Origin: Bacteroidales bacterium
Lineage (GTDB): Bacteria > Bacteroidota > Bacteroidia > Bacteroidales > P3
DNA: 64,000 nucleotides
Reading direction: 5' to 3'
NCBI GenBank assembly: GCA_017429685.1
Contig: JAFROL010000009.1
Location: forward strand, 1 to 64,000
Position numbers and translations under genes: made by a program. Every line of letters starts with the position of its first letter. The first letter of the stretch is position 1. The notes below the pieces were generated by a model. The model saw only the letters and a list, made by a program, of their open reading frames with translations. It ran no database searches and was not told the DNA's origin. This document shows positions 27,724-37,227 of this stretch, one piece after another.

Positions 27724-28494
27724 ATGAGAAAATATATCACCGATTTTACCATTGTCGGCAAGCAGGTTTACAACGAAATGTACTTCTCGCTTGTGCTCAA
27801 GCATCCCGAGCAGCTGCCCGAAATCGAACCAGGACAGTTTGTCGAAGTCGACGTGCCGGGCAACAAGCAGGTAATGCTGCGCCGACCCATTTCGATACAC
27901 GACGTAGACACTGAGAACAACACACTTACGCTGCTGGTTCAGGTCGTCGGCAAGGGCACGCGGACACTGGCTGCACTCAATGTCGGCGATAAGCTCAACC
28001 TCGTTTATCCTCTTGGACACGGCTTCAGTCTGGAAGGCAAAAACGTTATGCTCGTAGGTGGCGGCGCCGGCATCGCGCCCCTGCTCCACCTCAGCAAATG
28101 CTTTGCCTCCAAAGGCATACGCCCGACAATACTCCTTGGCGGACGAACAACAAACCACATTCCCGTACAAAAAGAATTCGAGCCCTACGGCACGATCGGT
28201 TTCGCCACCGAAGACGGCTCGCTGGGTGAGAAGGGAATGGTGACGCAACACAGCTTGTTCACAAACAGTTACGACCGCATCTATACCTGCGGCCCCACGC
28301 CGATGATGAAAGCCGTGGCACGCTATGCGATGCAGAACAACATCGAATGCGAAGTGTCGCTTGAAAATATGATGGCCTGCGGCATCGGAGCCTGCCTCTG
28401 CTGCGTGGTCGACAGCGACGAGGGACACAAATGCGTCTGCAAAGAAGGCCCCGTGTTTAACGCTAAAAAACTGACTAATTGGATTAATAATTAG
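27724..28494 (+). CDS. pyrK: Dihydroorotate dehydrogenase electron transfer subunit
   Basis: 256-aa iron-sulfur flavoprotein that passes electrons from PyrD to NAD+ in the PyrD1B-type dihydroorotate dehydrogenase. An FAD-binding ferredoxin-reductase barrel (LRRPISIHDVD) is followed by the NAD-binding glycine motif (VGGGAGIAPLLHL) and a C-terminal [2Fe-2S] site with Cys219, Cys224, Cys227 and a further cysteine near 239 (ACGIGACLCC, HKCVC). The pyrD gene lies 51 nt downstream across an ACTAGT repeat array. Full length and intact. Confidence 0.96.
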   Translation: MRKYITDFTIVGKQVYNEMYFSLVLKHPEQLPEIEPGQFVEVDVPGNKQVMLRRPISIHDVDTENNTLTLLVQVVGKGTRTLAALNVGDKLNLVYPLGHGFSLEGKNVMLVGGGAGIAPLLHLSKCFASKGIRPTILLGGRTTNHIPVQKEFEPYGTIGFATEDGSLGEKGMVTQHSLFTNSYDRIYTCGPTPMMKAVARYAMQNNIECEVSLENMMACGIGACLCCVVDSDEGHKCVCKEGPVFNAKKLTNWINN

Positions 28495-28497
28495 AAG

Positions 28498-28536
28498 CAC
28501 TAGTAATACTAGTTGTACTAGAAATACTAGAAAAAT
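28498..28536. repeat. ACTAGTNNN array between pyrK and pyrD
   Basis: Four 9-nt units of the ACTAGTNNN type fill nearly the whole spacer between the two subunit genes. No other signal fits there. Confidence 0.85.
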
Positions 28537-28545
28537 TTTCTTTTT

Positions 28546-29445
28546 ATGCTTGAAACCAAGATACATAACCTCACTTTTAAAAACCCCGTAATGACTGCCT
28601 CGGGCACCTTCGGCTACGGCGAGGAGTTTGCCGACTTCGTCGACCTCAACCGTCTCGGCGGAATAATTGTAAAGGGCACCACCGGCGAACGCCGTCAGGG
28701 TAACCCCTACCCTCGTATGGCCGAAACGCCGTCGGGAATGCTCAACGCCGTGGGACTTCAGAATGTCGGAGTAGAGACTTTCTGCAAAGAAGTATATCAT
28801 AGAATCAAGGATTTAGACACAAATATCATCGTCAACGTCAGCGGCTCTTCTATCGAAGAATACTGCAAGACGGCAGCAATGGTTGACGAGCTCGACAACA
28901 TACCCGCCATCGAGCTGAACATCAGCTGCCCCAATGTCAAAAAGGGCGGTATGGGCTTTGGCGTCAACCCCGAAATGGCAGCGCAGGTAGTCAGCGAAGT
29001 ACGCAAAATCTATCATAAAACACTGATAGTAAAGCTTACTCCCAACGTCACCAACATAGTCGAAATAGCCAAAGCCGTCGAAGGCGCCGGTGCCGACAGC
29101 GTTAGCCTTATCAACACCCTGCTGGGTATGGCCATCGATGTCGAGAAGCAACGCCCCTACCTCAGCACCATCACCGGTGGCCTGTCGGGTCCTGCCGTCA
29201 AGCCTGTGGCTGTCAGAATGGTATGGCAAGTGGCACACGCCGTCAGCATCCCCGTCATCGGACTGGGCGGCATCGCTTCGGCTGCCGATGCACTGGAATT
29301 CCTGATGGCCGGAGCCAAAGCCGTGCAGGTAGGCACCGCCAACTTCATAGACCCTGCAGTGACGATGAAAATCATCGACGGCCTCGAAGACTACTGCAAG
29401 CGTCATAGAATCAACGATATCAACGACATCATCGGCATAATATGA
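28546..29445 (+). CDS. pyrD: Dihydroorotate dehydrogenase catalytic subunit (class 1B)
   Basis: 299-aa FMN enzyme that oxidises dihydroorotate to orotate in pyrimidine synthesis. Visible family motifs are [15 protein letters not shown] at the N-terminus, the NISCPN segment with the catalytic cysteine of class 1 enzymes, KLTPNVTNI, and the FMN-phosphate loop [20 protein letters not shown]. It needs PyrK, encoded just upstream. Its stop overlaps the start of the next gene by 4 nt (ATGA). Confidence 0.97.
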   Translation: MLETKIHNLTFKNPVMTASGTFGYGEEFADFVDLNRLGGIIVKGTTGERRQGNPYPRMAETPSGMLNAVGLQNVGVETFCKEVYHRIKDLDTNIIVNVSGSSIEEYCKTAAMVDELDNIPAIELNISCPNVKKGGMGFGVNPEMAAQVVSEVRKIYHKTLIVKLTPNVTNIVEIAKAVEGAGADSVSLINTLLGMAIDVEKQRPYLSTITGGLSGPAVKPVAVRMVWQVAHAVSIPVIGLGGIASAADALEFLMAGAKAVQVGTANFIDPAVTMKIIDGLEDYCKRHRINDINDIIGII

Positions 29446-30290
29446 TTCTTGTCGCCGACAGCGGAAGCACCAAGACCACCTGGGCCGTAGTAGAGACTGG
29501 TAACAAGACAGTTACCGAAGGTCTCAATCCCTTGTTCGTAACAGACGAACAGGTGCATACCGTTTGTCAGACCGTACGCAAGCAGCTCTTTGCCAGCGAC
29601 AACCCTTCACGAATTTATTTTTATGGCGCCGGTTGCGGCAACATATTGCAGCAAAGCCGGATGCAAAAACTACTTGAAAAAGAGTTCTGTGCCACACAGG
29701 TCTCTGTCGAAACCGATATGCTTGGTGCCTGCCGCGCCGTTAGCGACAACAAAGCCACACTGGTAGGAATTCTGGGAACCGGGAGCAATGTCTGCTACTA
29801 CGATGGCGAGAAGATTGCTGCCAAATCAGTCAGTTTAGGCTACATCCTTGGCGACGAAGGGTCGGCAAACTATATGGGCCGTATGCTGCTGACCGACTAC
29901 CTGACCGGCAAGATGCCCGAAGACATAGCCACCCTGTTCCGCGAGGCCTATCCCTACAGCTACGAAGAGTGGATCGACCGAATATACAACAAGCCCAATG
30001 CCAACAGATTTCTTGCATCATTGGCCCGCTTCGCCACAGACCACATCGACCTGATGGAACGCGAAAACAACATCTGGTATGTTGTAGACCAATGGCATAG
30101 TGCCCAGCTCGGCGACCTGATAATGCAAACACACTGCTGCCACATCGACATCGTTGGAGGGTTCGCAAAAGCCATAGAAGCGGGACTTAGAAAGACACTG
30201 ACAGACTATGGTATAGAGGTCGGCACCGTCGTCGCCGACCCCATCGACGGCCTCATCGCTTTCCACAAAAAAGATTCTAAAAATTCTTAA
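29442..30290 (+). CDS. BadF/BadG-type ATPase, N-acetylglucosamine kinase-like
   Basis: 282-aa protein of the sugar-kinase/ASKHA fold. The phosphate-1 loop is [15 protein letters not shown] at the N-terminus and the second phosphate loop is [12 protein letters not shown] (about 107-118); [11 protein letters not shown] is typical of the Bacteroidota N-acetylglucosamine kinase-like group. It probably phosphorylates an amino sugar in the cytoplasm. It is coupled to pyrD by a 4-nt overlap, although the metabolic link is not obvious. The substrate is inference. Confidence 0.87.
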   Translation: MILVADSGSTKTTWAVVETGNKTVTEGLNPLFVTDEQVHTVCQTVRKQLFASDNPSRIYFYGAGCGNILQQSRMQKLLEKEFCATQVSVETDMLGACRAVSDNKATLVGILGTGSNVCYYDGEKIAAKSVSLGYILGDEGSANYMGRMLLTDYLTGKMPEDIATLFREAYPYSYEEWIDRIYNKPNANRFLASLARFATDHIDLMERENNIWYVVDQWHSAQLGDLIMQTHCCHIDIVGGFAKAIEAGLRKTLTDYGIEVGTVVADPIDGLIAFHKKDSKNS

Positions 30291-30366
30291 TTTCTAATAG
30301 CAGAATAATTTTTGACAACAATCATCGTTACAAACGCATTAAATCATCACACACAAAACAGAAACA

Positions 30367-30810
30367 ATGGACTTAAGTAAAATCTTAGTAGTTTCCGGCA
30401 AACCGGACATTTACGAACTCGTATCGCAAACCAAGAGCGGAGCCATCGTCGAGTCGCTGGCCGACAAACGCCGTTGCCCCGTATTTAAATCAGATAGAAT
30501 CAGCTCGTTGAGCGAAATCAGCATCTTCACCACCGACGAAGAGAAACCCCTTCTTGAAGTGTTCCAGAACATCTTCCGCAAAGAAGAAGGCAAAAGCATC
30601 GCCTTCGACATCAAGAAAACCTCCAACGCCGACCTCTTCGCCTACTTCAAGGAAGTGCTGCCCAACTACGACACCGAGCACGTCCACGCCAGCGACGTCA
30701 AGAAGGTGCTGCTGTGGTACAACCTGCTGAACAACGCCGGCAAAGTCGACCTCGAAGATCCGAACAAAGAAGCCAACGCAGAGCAGACCGAAGAGGCAAA
30801 AGCCGAATAA
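30367..30810 (+). CDS. DUF5606 protein
   Basis: 147-aa acidic cytoplasmic protein with the DUF5606 pattern: MDLSKILVVSGKPDIYELV, then DKRRCPVF, LSEISIFT and a helical C-terminal part with VHASDVKKVLLWYN. The last 20 residues are a low-complexity Glu/Ala tail. Function unknown, widespread in Bacteroidota. A good terminator follows 23 nt downstream, so it ends its transcription unit. Confidence 0.88.
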   Translation: MDLSKILVVSGKPDIYELVSQTKSGAIVESLADKRRCPVFKSDRISSLSEISIFTTDEEKPLLEVFQNIFRKEEGKSIAFDIKKTSNADLFAYFKEVLPNYDTEHVHASDVKKVLLWYNLLNNAGKVDLEDPNKEANAEQTEEAKAE

Positions 30811-30833
30811 ACAACCCCCTTGCTTAGCTTACC

Positions 30834-30876
30834 AAAGCGGAACAGCAAAAAATAAATTTTGCCGTTCCGCTTTTGT
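30834..30876 (+). terminator. Rho-independent terminator after DUF5606 gene
   Basis: AAAGCGGAAC (30834-30843) pairs perfectly with GTTCCGCTTT (30864-30873) across a 20-nt A/T-rich loop, and a T-run follows. It ends the unit containing the DUF5606 gene. Confidence 0.8.
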
Positions 30877-30880
30877 TTTG

Positions 30881-30888
30881 TAATTTTG
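30881..30888 (+). promoter_or_regulatory. Promoter -7 element for the PNGase F-like gene
   Basis: TAATTTTG fits TAnnTTTG and lies 22 nt before the start codon, immediately after the preceding terminator. Such a short leader is plausible in this phylum. Confidence 0.5.
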
Positions 30889-30910
30889 TAGACTATATAT
30901 ACATCGGCCA

Positions 30911-32659
30911 ATGAAACGTATCTTTTTCATATTGAGTGTATTTTTGCTCTTTTTTATTATCCCCGCACGCGCGCAAAGGGCCGCGACGGTATATAACTAC
31001 AACAGCTATGAATACGACAGCGACCGCCGCGACACCTCAAAAATGACTGTCTCGCAGGTCGAAAACAAACTCATAATACGCCAAATCAACACAGTGAAAA
31101 ACCCCATTCCAGGCTTCGCTGACGAATGGACCCTGGTCGACCAATCCAACGACAGCATCTACTACCACTATCGTTACCCCGACAGCACCTACTGCGCCGT
31201 CTCTACCCAATCGCGCAACGACATCAAATGGGACACGCAAATCGTTGATTCCAAGACTACACGCTACGTCACCAGTATCAACAGCAACCGCATCGAACTG
31301 CTCTTCAGCACCAAAAGCAAAGCCAATATCAACCCCCTGCCCTACTACGGCAAATTCAAGGGCACGCTCAAGCAGATGATACGCAACGGACTTGTGCAGA
31401 TTGAACTCGGCGACATCATTTCCGATAAAAATATCGATTCCAAACTACTACAGCCCAGCGGCATCCGCAAAACAGGCCGCGAGATAAGCAACATCAAGCG
31501 CGAACGGATGGTCCTAACCACTCACGTCTTTGAGAACGAGCAGATTTGCTGGGGCAAAGAGAAACCCGCCCTCACCGACATACCATTCGACACTACGCTC
31601 CACTATGCTGGCGGCACGCTGATTCTAAAGCGCATAAAGCTGCCAAAGCTGCCTGCACACTACCAGACCTTCGTCGAGCTGCGCCAGCGCAGCAACGGCG
31701 ACGCCTACGACCGCACCGGCAGCGTCTTCGTCATTCCCAACGCAGGAAAAATGCACCCAACATTCCTTGACGCCATCCTGTACCATCCAGATTCGCTGCC
31801 CACTGTCACAGGCAAAAACGGCGAACGCTATCAGGGTATCGTTCCAGGAATCAGTCAGATGCAAAAATACACCGCTTATTATCAACCCACCAGCAGTTTC
31901 CACCCTGGCCCTTATTTCCCTCCCGTGGAGCTGATGCGTTTCTTCACCCCCTTCGGCGTTGGCAAATTCAACGACCGTGTCCGCATCGACGGCTTGGAAT
32001 GGAATGATAAAACATTTTACAAACAGGAAGTTACCGACCTGAAACCACTGCTCGAAGGCGAAGTGTGGATAGGCTGTTTCATTGGCAACTATGACGGTGG
32101 CGGACACATCGTCAGCCTCGACATCAAATCCTATCCCAATGATTATGAATGGACACTCGAATCCAACGGCAAACACATCGTCGAGCCGCTTGTCAACACC
32201 TGCAACGTCCTCGAGATGGCCGGTCAGAACTATGGCCGCATCTTCGGCACCGACAGCCTGACTGTCAGCTTCTGGGTCGCCGACAGCAACCAGCATACCA
32301 CCCTGCGCTACATCAGCACCGGCCACGGCGGCTGGGGCGGTGGCGACGAGTTCAACCCCAAAGAGAACGAAATCTTCATCGACGGCCAAAAGCGTTTCAG
32401 CCACACCCCCTGGCGTTGCGACTGCGGCCGCTACCGCGAGTGGAACCCCGTCAGCGGCAACTTCTGGAACGGCCTCTCCAGCAGCGACTTCAGCCGCAGC
32501 GGCTGGTGTCCCGGAACAGCCACACAACCCGTCTATTTCGACCTCAGCGGCCTCAAGCCCGGCAACCACACCCTCACCATCGCCATTCCGCAAGGCAAAC
32601 CTATGGAAGGCGGCTTCAGCCACTGGAACGTCAGCGCAACACTTATAATTGAAAATTGA
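30911..32659 (+). CDS. PNGase F-like peptide-N-glycosidase, secreted
   Basis: 582-aa exported protein (signal peptide FFILSVFLLFFIIPARAQ). The C-terminal 350 residues match the two beta-sandwich domains of Flavobacterium-type peptide-N4-(N-acetyl-beta-glucosaminyl)asparagine amidase: RISTGHGGWGGGDEF-like ending TGHGGWGGGDEFNP, then CDCGRYREWNP, NGLSSSDFSRSGWCPG and the final GNHTLTIAIPQG. This enzyme class releases N-glycans from glycoproteins. About 230 residues before these domains are extra compared with PNGase F and have no clear match; they may be a carbohydrate- or surface-binding region. No type IX sorting domain is seen. A secreted esterase follows after a repeat spacer, which suggests joint work on glycans. 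Active-site residues were not individually confirmed. Confidence 0.83.
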   Translation: MKRIFFILSVFLLFFIIPARAQRAATVYNYNSYEYDSDRRDTSKMTVSQVENKLIIRQINTVKNPIPGFADEWTLVDQSNDSIYYHYRYPDSTYCAVSTQSRNDIKWDTQIVDSKTTRYVTSINSNRIELLFSTKSKANINPLPYYGKFKGTLKQMIRNGLVQIELGDIISDKNIDSKLLQPSGIRKTGREISNIKRERMVLTTHVFENEQICWGKEKPALTDIPFDTTLHYAGGTLILKRIKLPKLPAHYQTFVELRQRSNGDAYDRTGSVFVIPNAGKMHPTFLDAILYHPDSLPTVTGKNGERYQGIVPGISQMQKYTAYYQPTSSFHPGPYFPPVELMRFFTPFGVGKFNDRVRIDGLEWNDKTFYKQEVTDLKPLLEGEVWIGCFIGNYDGGGHIVSLDIKSYPNDYEWTLESNGKHIVEPLVNTCNVLEMAGQNYGRIFGTDSLTVSFWVADSNQHTTLRYISTGHGGWGGGDEFNPKENEIFIDGQKRFSHTPWRCDCGRYREWNPVSGNFWNGLSSSDFSRSGWCPGTATQPVYFDLSGLKPGNHTLTIAIPQGKPMEGGFSHWNVSATLIIEN

Positions 32660-32679
32660 AAATTGAAATTTATTATACC

Positions 32680-32762
32680 CACCTAATTCGCCTAATTTGC
32701 CTAATCCGCCTAATTCACCCAATTCGCCTAATCCGCCTAATCCGCCTAATCCGCCTAAAAGA
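32680..32762. repeat. CCTAATNCG nonamer array, copy 1
   Basis: About nine units of CCTAATNCG-type nonamers. Read in frame it encodes Pro-Asn-Pro repeats and extends the esterase frame upstream, but the real start lies after it. A GAAAATT repeat (near 32648) precedes it. The same family recurs at 34381-34440. Confidence 0.88.
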
Positions 32763-32768
32763 ACCCAT

Positions 32769-34370
32769 ATGCCCACTTCACTAAAACTACATATCATCCT
32801 CGCTCTTCTCCTGCTCTTTGCGGGCTGCAAGCACTCGGTCACCGACACCAGCGGCGAGGCACGCCAGACGGCCACCGACATCCCCGAGCTGCCATACATC
32901 CTCGAAGGCGACTATACGCCCGATACGGGCGTACTCTACAAGGTCATCGTCGGTCACGACACCTGCTTCGTCGTTGTCGACAGCATCAACGACGGACAGC
33001 TCAAAGGACATTACTATCAGCTCGTTGCAGGTAGCGACTGCGTCGAACGCAAAGAATTCTCACGCGATGCCCACTGGAAAAAACAGCGCCAGGAAGCCAT
33101 CGTCTACCTCTATCAGGAACCCGAATTCCAACTTGTCAACGACTCCACCTACTGCATCCCCCACCGCAATGTCAAGGTCACACGCGATGTCGAATACGGT
33201 CAGGCTCTTGGCTACTGGTGCACGATGCCCGGCACCGAAGAGATGAGCTACCTCGAAATCCTCTCCGACGGCATCTTCAACAGTATTGTCCGCACCACGC
33301 AGTCGCTCCGTATGGATATTTATCAGCCTGATATTGAAAATATTGAAGACTACAAACTTCCTCTACTGATGCTCATCCACGGTGGCGGATTCTACGTAGG
33401 CGACAAGCGCGACAGCCTGATGTCGACCCTCTGCCGCCACTTCGCATCGATGGGCTACGTCGCCGTCAGCATCAACTACCGTCTTGGATTTTTGCCCTCC
33501 AAAGGCGAAATCGCACGCACCGGCTATATGGCCCTCCAGGATGCCCACGCCGCTATGCGCTACCTCGTCGACCACGCCGGCACCTACGGCATCGACACCA
33601 GCCTCATCTTTGTCGGCGGTGCCAGCGCAGGAGCCATCACCTCCCTCAACCTGGCCTTTATGCGCGACGACGACCGGCCCAAATACGTCAACAACCGCAG
33701 CTGGCGCGACCTCGGCACCATTGCCTCCAGCGGCAACAGCAGCCGCGCCACCTTCCACATCAAGGCCCTGGCCAATATGTGGGGTGCCGTCACAAGTCTC
33801 AATATGCTGAAAAACAGCCATACCGATATCATCTCCTTCCACGGCGACGCCGACCAGGTGGTGCCCTACGACAACGGCTACCCCTTCAACGATATGAGCA
33901 TCAAGCTCGGCAAACGGATGTTTGACCGTATGTACGGTTCGCTGCCCATCGACAAGCGCGCCCGCGAGCTCGGCCTCATCAGCGAATTCCACACCTTCCC
34001 CGGCGAGGGCCATTCGCTGCAACGCCACTCCGACGGCACCTGGAACCCGCAGAACGTAGCCTTCATCCGCAACAAGATGACCTCTTTCTTCTTCAAGGAA
34101 ATAGCCGGCGAAACGCCCGTCATCACCAACGACCCCGCTAATCCGCGCCTTTTCTATATCGACAAGGATGGCGTCAGCGAAGTGCAGTGGAAGGTCGAAG
34201 GCGGCTTCATAACGCGCTACGACCCCTATTCTATGGAAATAGAGGTGGTATGGGACAGCGAAGCCCCGCGCCACCGCATCTACGCCTCCGGCCTCAACGC
34301 CTCCCCCAAAGGACCCGATATCCAAGGCCACGGATTTGACATACACCTTGATATCAAACTAGAACTTTAA
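32769..34370 (+). CDS. Alpha/beta-hydrolase esterase lipoprotein
   Basis: 533-aa carboxylesterase-type protein. The start at 32769 gives a lipoprotein signal (LHIILALLLLFAGC); the open frame upstream is repeat DNA. The hydrolase core has the oxyanion motif LIHGGGFYVGD, the nucleophile elbow GGASAG (Ser286), an Asp candidate in GDADQVVPYD and a His in GEGHSLQRH. The first 150 residues before the core and a C-terminal beta domain (from about 450, RLFYIDKDGVSEVQW) are additional. It could remove acetyl or feruloyl groups from polysaccharides or act on other esters. Its position after the PNGase F-like gene supports a glycan role; the substrate is not determined. Confidence 0.85.
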   Translation: MPTSLKLHIILALLLLFAGCKHSVTDTSGEARQTATDIPELPYILEGDYTPDTGVLYKVIVGHDTCFVVVDSINDGQLKGHYYQLVAGSDCVERKEFSRDAHWKKQRQEAIVYLYQEPEFQLVNDSTYCIPHRNVKVTRDVEYGQALGYWCTMPGTEEMSYLEILSDGIFNSIVRTTQSLRMDIYQPDIENIEDYKLPLLMLIHGGGFYVGDKRDSLMSTLCRHFASMGYVAVSINYRLGFLPSKGEIARTGYMALQDAHAAMRYLVDHAGTYGIDTSLIFVGGASAGAITSLNLAFMRDDDRPKYVNNRSWRDLGTIASSGNSSRATFHIKALANMWGAVTSLNMLKNSHTDIISFHGDADQVVPYDNGYPFNDMSIKLGKRMFDRMYGSLPIDKRARELGLISEFHTFPGEGHSLQRHSDGTWNPQNVAFIRNKMTSFFFKEIAGETPVITNDPANPRLFYIDKDGVSEVQWKVEGGFITRYDPYSMEIEVVWDSEAPRHRIYASGLNASPKGPDIQGHGFDIHLDIKLEL

Positions 34371-34380
34371 CTTTAGATAC

Positions 34381-34440
34381 AACTAATCCGCCTAATCTGC
34401 CTAATTTGCCTAACCCGCCTAATCTGCCTAACCCGCCTAA
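34381..34440. repeat. CCTAATNCG nonamer array, copy 2
   Basis: Six or more CCTAATCCG / CCTAATCTG / CCTAACCCG units fill the spacer between the esterase gene and the small gene at 34452. This is the same family as the array on the other side of the esterase gene. Confidence 0.88.
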
Positions 34441-34451
34441 CAAAAATAACA

Positions 34452-34661
34452 ATGACTCCCCGCAACGAAATACTGGCTCAGATTGAAAAACTGGACCGCG
34501 CCATCGCCAACTACGAAGAGCTCGACAGCGACCTCGACAGCCCCGAATACATAGCCCGTGGCAACGGCTTCAGCGACAGCAAATACAGCGAAGACTTCAT
34601 CGAAGGCCAGCTCGAAAAACTGAGAAAAGAAAAAGCAGAACTACTAGAAAAACTAGTATGA
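34452..34661 (+). CDS. Small coiled-coil protein of unknown function
   Basis: 69-aa acidic protein (MTPRNEILAQIEKLDRAIAN...) with two helical heptad-like stretches and a central SPEYIARGNGFSDSKY segment. I do not recognise the family. Codon use matches the neighbours and the frame is clean, so it is probably real. Its last codons run into an ACTAGT repeat array, so the C-terminus (LLEKLV) may have been reshaped by it. It lies 61 nt before metG in the same direction. Confidence 0.55.
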   Translation: MTPRNEILAQIEKLDRAIANYEELDSDLDSPEYIARGNGFSDSKYSEDFIEGQLEKLRKEKAELLEKLV

Positions 34662-34692
34662 CTAGAAAAACTAGTACGACTAGTACAACCAG
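34640..34692. repeat. ACTAG-type array before metG
   Basis: Units of ACTAGNNNN and ACTAGTNNN overlap the end of the 69-aa gene and continue to about 30 nt before metG. Confidence 0.8.
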
Positions 34693-34722
34693 CAAAACAA
34701 GAAATCAAAAAAACATAAATAT

Positions 34723-36789
34723 ATGACCTACACCGAGAAAGACCAAAAATTCAAACGCTACACCGTAACCTCCGCCCTGCCCTACGCCAACGGGCCCGTC
34801 CACATCGGACACCTCGCCGGCGTCTATGTCCCGGCCGACATCTACGTGCGCTACCTGCGCGCTCAGGGCGAAGATGTTATGTTCATCGGCGGCAGCGACG
34901 AACACGGCGTGCCCATCACCATCAAGGCCCGCAAAGAGGGCGTCACGCCACAGGACATCGTCGACCGCTACCACAAAATCATCAAAGACTCCTTCGCCGA
35001 GCTCGGCATCTCGTTCGATATCTACAGCCGCACCAGCAGCAAGGAGCACCACGAGACCGCAGCGGCATACTTCGAGAAACTCTATAAAGAAGGCAAATTC
35101 GTCGAAAAAACCTCTATGCAGTACTACGACGAAGAGGCCCACCAGTTCCTCGCCGACCGCTACATCACCGGCACCTGCCCCCATTGCGGCAACGAGCACG
35201 CCTACGGCGACCAGTGCGAAGCCTGCGGCACCAGCCTCAACGCCACCGACCTCATCAACCCCAAATCGGCCCTCAGCGGCGCCAAGCCTGTCCTCAAGGA
35301 GACCAAGCACTGGTTCCTCCCCCTCGATCAGGACGAGCCTTGGCTGCGCCAGTGGATCCTCGAAGGCCATAAGGACGACTGGAAGACCAACGTCTACGGC
35401 CAGTGCAAGTCGTGGATCGACGCCGGCCTGCAGCCCCGCGCCGTCACGCGCGACCTCGACTGGGGCGTCAAAGTGCCCATCGAAGGTGCCGACGGCAAGG
35501 TGCTCTACGTCTGGTTCGACGCACCCATAGGCTACATCTCCTTCACCAAGCAGCTCAAGGGCGACGGCTGGGAGAAATGGTGGAAATCGCAGGACACCAA
35601 GCTCGTACACTTCATCGGCAAGGACAACATCGTCTTCCACTGCATCATCTTCCCCTCGATGCTCCACGCCGACGGCAGCTACATCCTGCCCGACAACGTG
35701 CCCGCCAACGAGTTCCTCAACCTCGAGGGCGACAAGATCAGCACCAGCCGCAACTGGGCCGTGTGGCTGCACGAATATCTGAAAGACTTCCCTGACAAGC
35801 AGGACGTGCTGCGCTACACCCTCTGCAGCAACGCACCCGAAACCAAGGACAACGACTTCACCTGGAAAGACTTCCAGCTCAAGAACAACAGCGAGCTCGT
35901 CGCCATCCTCGGCAACTTCGTCAACCGCACCGTCGTGCTGACCCACAAGTTCTTCGAAGGACGCGTGCCGAAAAGAACGGAGAACGGAGAACAGCAAACG
36001 GAGAACGATGTTATCCGTGAATTGGCCACCTTCCCCGAGCGCATAGGCCGCAGCATCGAGACCTACCGCTTCCGCGAAGCCCTCGCCGAGATGATGAACC
36101 TGGCCCGCCTCGGCAACAAATACCTTACCGAGACCGAGCCCTGGAAGCTCTTCAAGAGCGACCCCGAGCGCACCGCCACAGTCCTCAACCTGGCACTGCA
36201 GATTTGCGCCAACCTCGCCGTCGTCTGCGCCCCCTTCCTGCCCTTCACGGCCGACAAGATGCACCGTATGCTCAACCTGCAGGCCCTCGGCTGGCGCGAC
36301 GCCGGCCGCGCCGACCTCCTCGCCGAAGGCACACAGCTCCAGCAGCCCGAACTGCTCTTCGAGAAAATCGAGGACGCAGCCATCGACGCACAAGTCAACA
36401 AGCTTCTTGAAACCAAGCGCCAGAACGAGCTCAACGCCTGGCAGCCCGCCGCCGTCAAGCCCACCGTGGCCTTCGACGACTTCGGCAAGGTCGACATCCG
36501 CGTCGGCACCGTCCTCGAATGCAGCAAAGTGCCCAAGGCCGACAAACTGCTGCAGTTCAAGATAGACGACGGAATGGGCGACCGCACCATCGTCAGCGGC
36601 ATCGCCAAATTCTATCCCGAACCCGAGAAACTCGTCGGTATGCAGGTCTGCTTCATCGCCAACTTCGCCCCGCGCAAGCTCAAAGGCGTCGAAAGCCAGG
36701 GAATGATCCTCAGCGCCGAAGACAAGGACGGCCGTCTGGTGCTCATCACCCCCAGCCAGCTTGTTACCTCCGGCGTCAATGTCGGATAA
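34723..36789 (+). CDS. metG: Methionyl-tRNA synthetase
   Basis: 688-aa synthetase that charges tRNA-Met. It has the class I HIGH motif as PVHIGHLAG, a zinc-knuckle insertion ([18 protein letters not shown]), the KMSKS loop as KISTS (about residues 338-342), the anticodon-binding helical domain, and a C-terminal tRNA-binding OB domain ([20 protein letters not shown]). Residues about 417-429 ([14 protein letters not shown]) derive from GAGAACGG repeats and replace a loop in the helical domain; they do not break the frame. A similar insertion exists in rnr. Otherwise complete. Confidence 0.97.
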   Translation: MTYTEKDQKFKRYTVTSALPYANGPVHIGHLAGVYVPADIYVRYLRAQGEDVMFIGGSDEHGVPITIKARKEGVTPQDIVDRYHKIIKDSFAELGISFDIYSRTSSKEHHETAAAYFEKLYKEGKFVEKTSMQYYDEEAHQFLADRYITGTCPHCGNEHAYGDQCEACGTSLNATDLINPKSALSGAKPVLKETKHWFLPLDQDEPWLRQWILEGHKDDWKTNVYGQCKSWIDAGLQPRAVTRDLDWGVKVPIEGADGKVLYVWFDAPIGYISFTKQLKGDGWEKWWKSQDTKLVHFIGKDNIVFHCIIFPSMLHADGSYILPDNVPANEFLNLEGDKISTSRNWAVWLHEYLKDFPDKQDVLRYTLCSNAPETKDNDFTWKDFQLKNNSELVAILGNFVNRTVVLTHKFFEGRVPKRTENGEQQTENDVIRELATFPERIGRSIETYRFREALAEMMNLARLGNKYLTETEPWKLFKSDPERTATVLNLALQICANLAVVCAPFLPFTADKMHRMLNLQALGWRDAGRADLLAEGTQLQQPELLFEKIEDAAIDAQVNKLLETKRQNELNAWQPAAVKPTVAFDDFGKVDIRVGTVLECSKVPKADKLLQFKIDDGMGDRTIVSGIAKFYPEPEKLVGMQVCFIANFAPRKLKGVESQGMILSAEDKDGRLVLITPSQLVTSGVNVG

Positions 36790-36798
36790 GAAAGCTTT

Positions 36799-36953
36799 TG
36801 GGAGTTAAGAGAAGTTAAGGGGAGTTAAAGGAAGTTAAGGGGAGTTAAAGGGAGTTAAGGGAAGTTAAAGGAAGTTAAGGGACAATTGTACTTGCTGGTT
36901 ACATTTGTCCCTTAACTTCCTTTAACTCCCCTTAACTCCCTTTAACTCCCCCC
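36799..36953. repeat. Long hairpin of GAGTTAAAGG decamers
   Basis: About eight plus-oriented decamers of the RAGTTAARGG type (36799-36885) face the same decamers in reverse complement (36905-36953), giving a stem of about 46 bp with one mismatch around a loop with AATTGTACTTGCTGG. It lies between metG and the VYGGGN fragment. No U-tract follows on either strand, so it is not an ordinary terminator. Confidence 0.85.
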
Positions 36954-36966
36954 AAAAAACTTAATG

Positions 36967-37110
36967 TCACTGTCCGTTGACAACGACTTTGGTGTTGCCA
37001 CCAACTTCGCCCATATTGCCGCCGCCATAGATAGTGCCCTTGTAGAGGCTCACCGTCGTATTGTCGCTCGAGGCATCGTTCACCGTGCCCATAGCCAAGC
37101 CGCAAAACCA
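36967..37110 (-). pseudogene. 3'-end fragment of a VYGGGN-repeat giant gene
   Basis: On the minus strand the frame ending at 36967 encodes MGTVNDASSDNTTVSL, then YKGTIYGGGNMGEVGGNTKVVVNGQ and a stop. GTVNDAS matches giant protein 2 (SALGTVNDASADLTTV) and the last 15 residues match the C-terminus of giant protein 1 (GEIGGNTKVVVNGD). Only about 45 codons remain, without signal peptide, promoter or Shine-Dalgarno sequence. Similarity fades upstream of about 37110, where a palindrome follows (37228). It is either a relic of a deleted gene or a silent recombination donor. Confidence 0.8.
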
Positions 37111-37227
37111 ACTGTCAAACAACAGTTTTTGCCACACAAATCATTTCCAAAAATGAAGGCGACCGCACGAAACACCCACAAATGAATTTCGGGAAACATA
37201 GGGATTTTTGCACTTTGTTTTAATTGA

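Noticed and set aside
32697..32768. Longer esterase start giving a Pro-Asn-Pro N-terminus
   Set aside because: It is encoded by the CCTAATNCG array; starting at 32769 gives a proper lipoprotein signal peptide.
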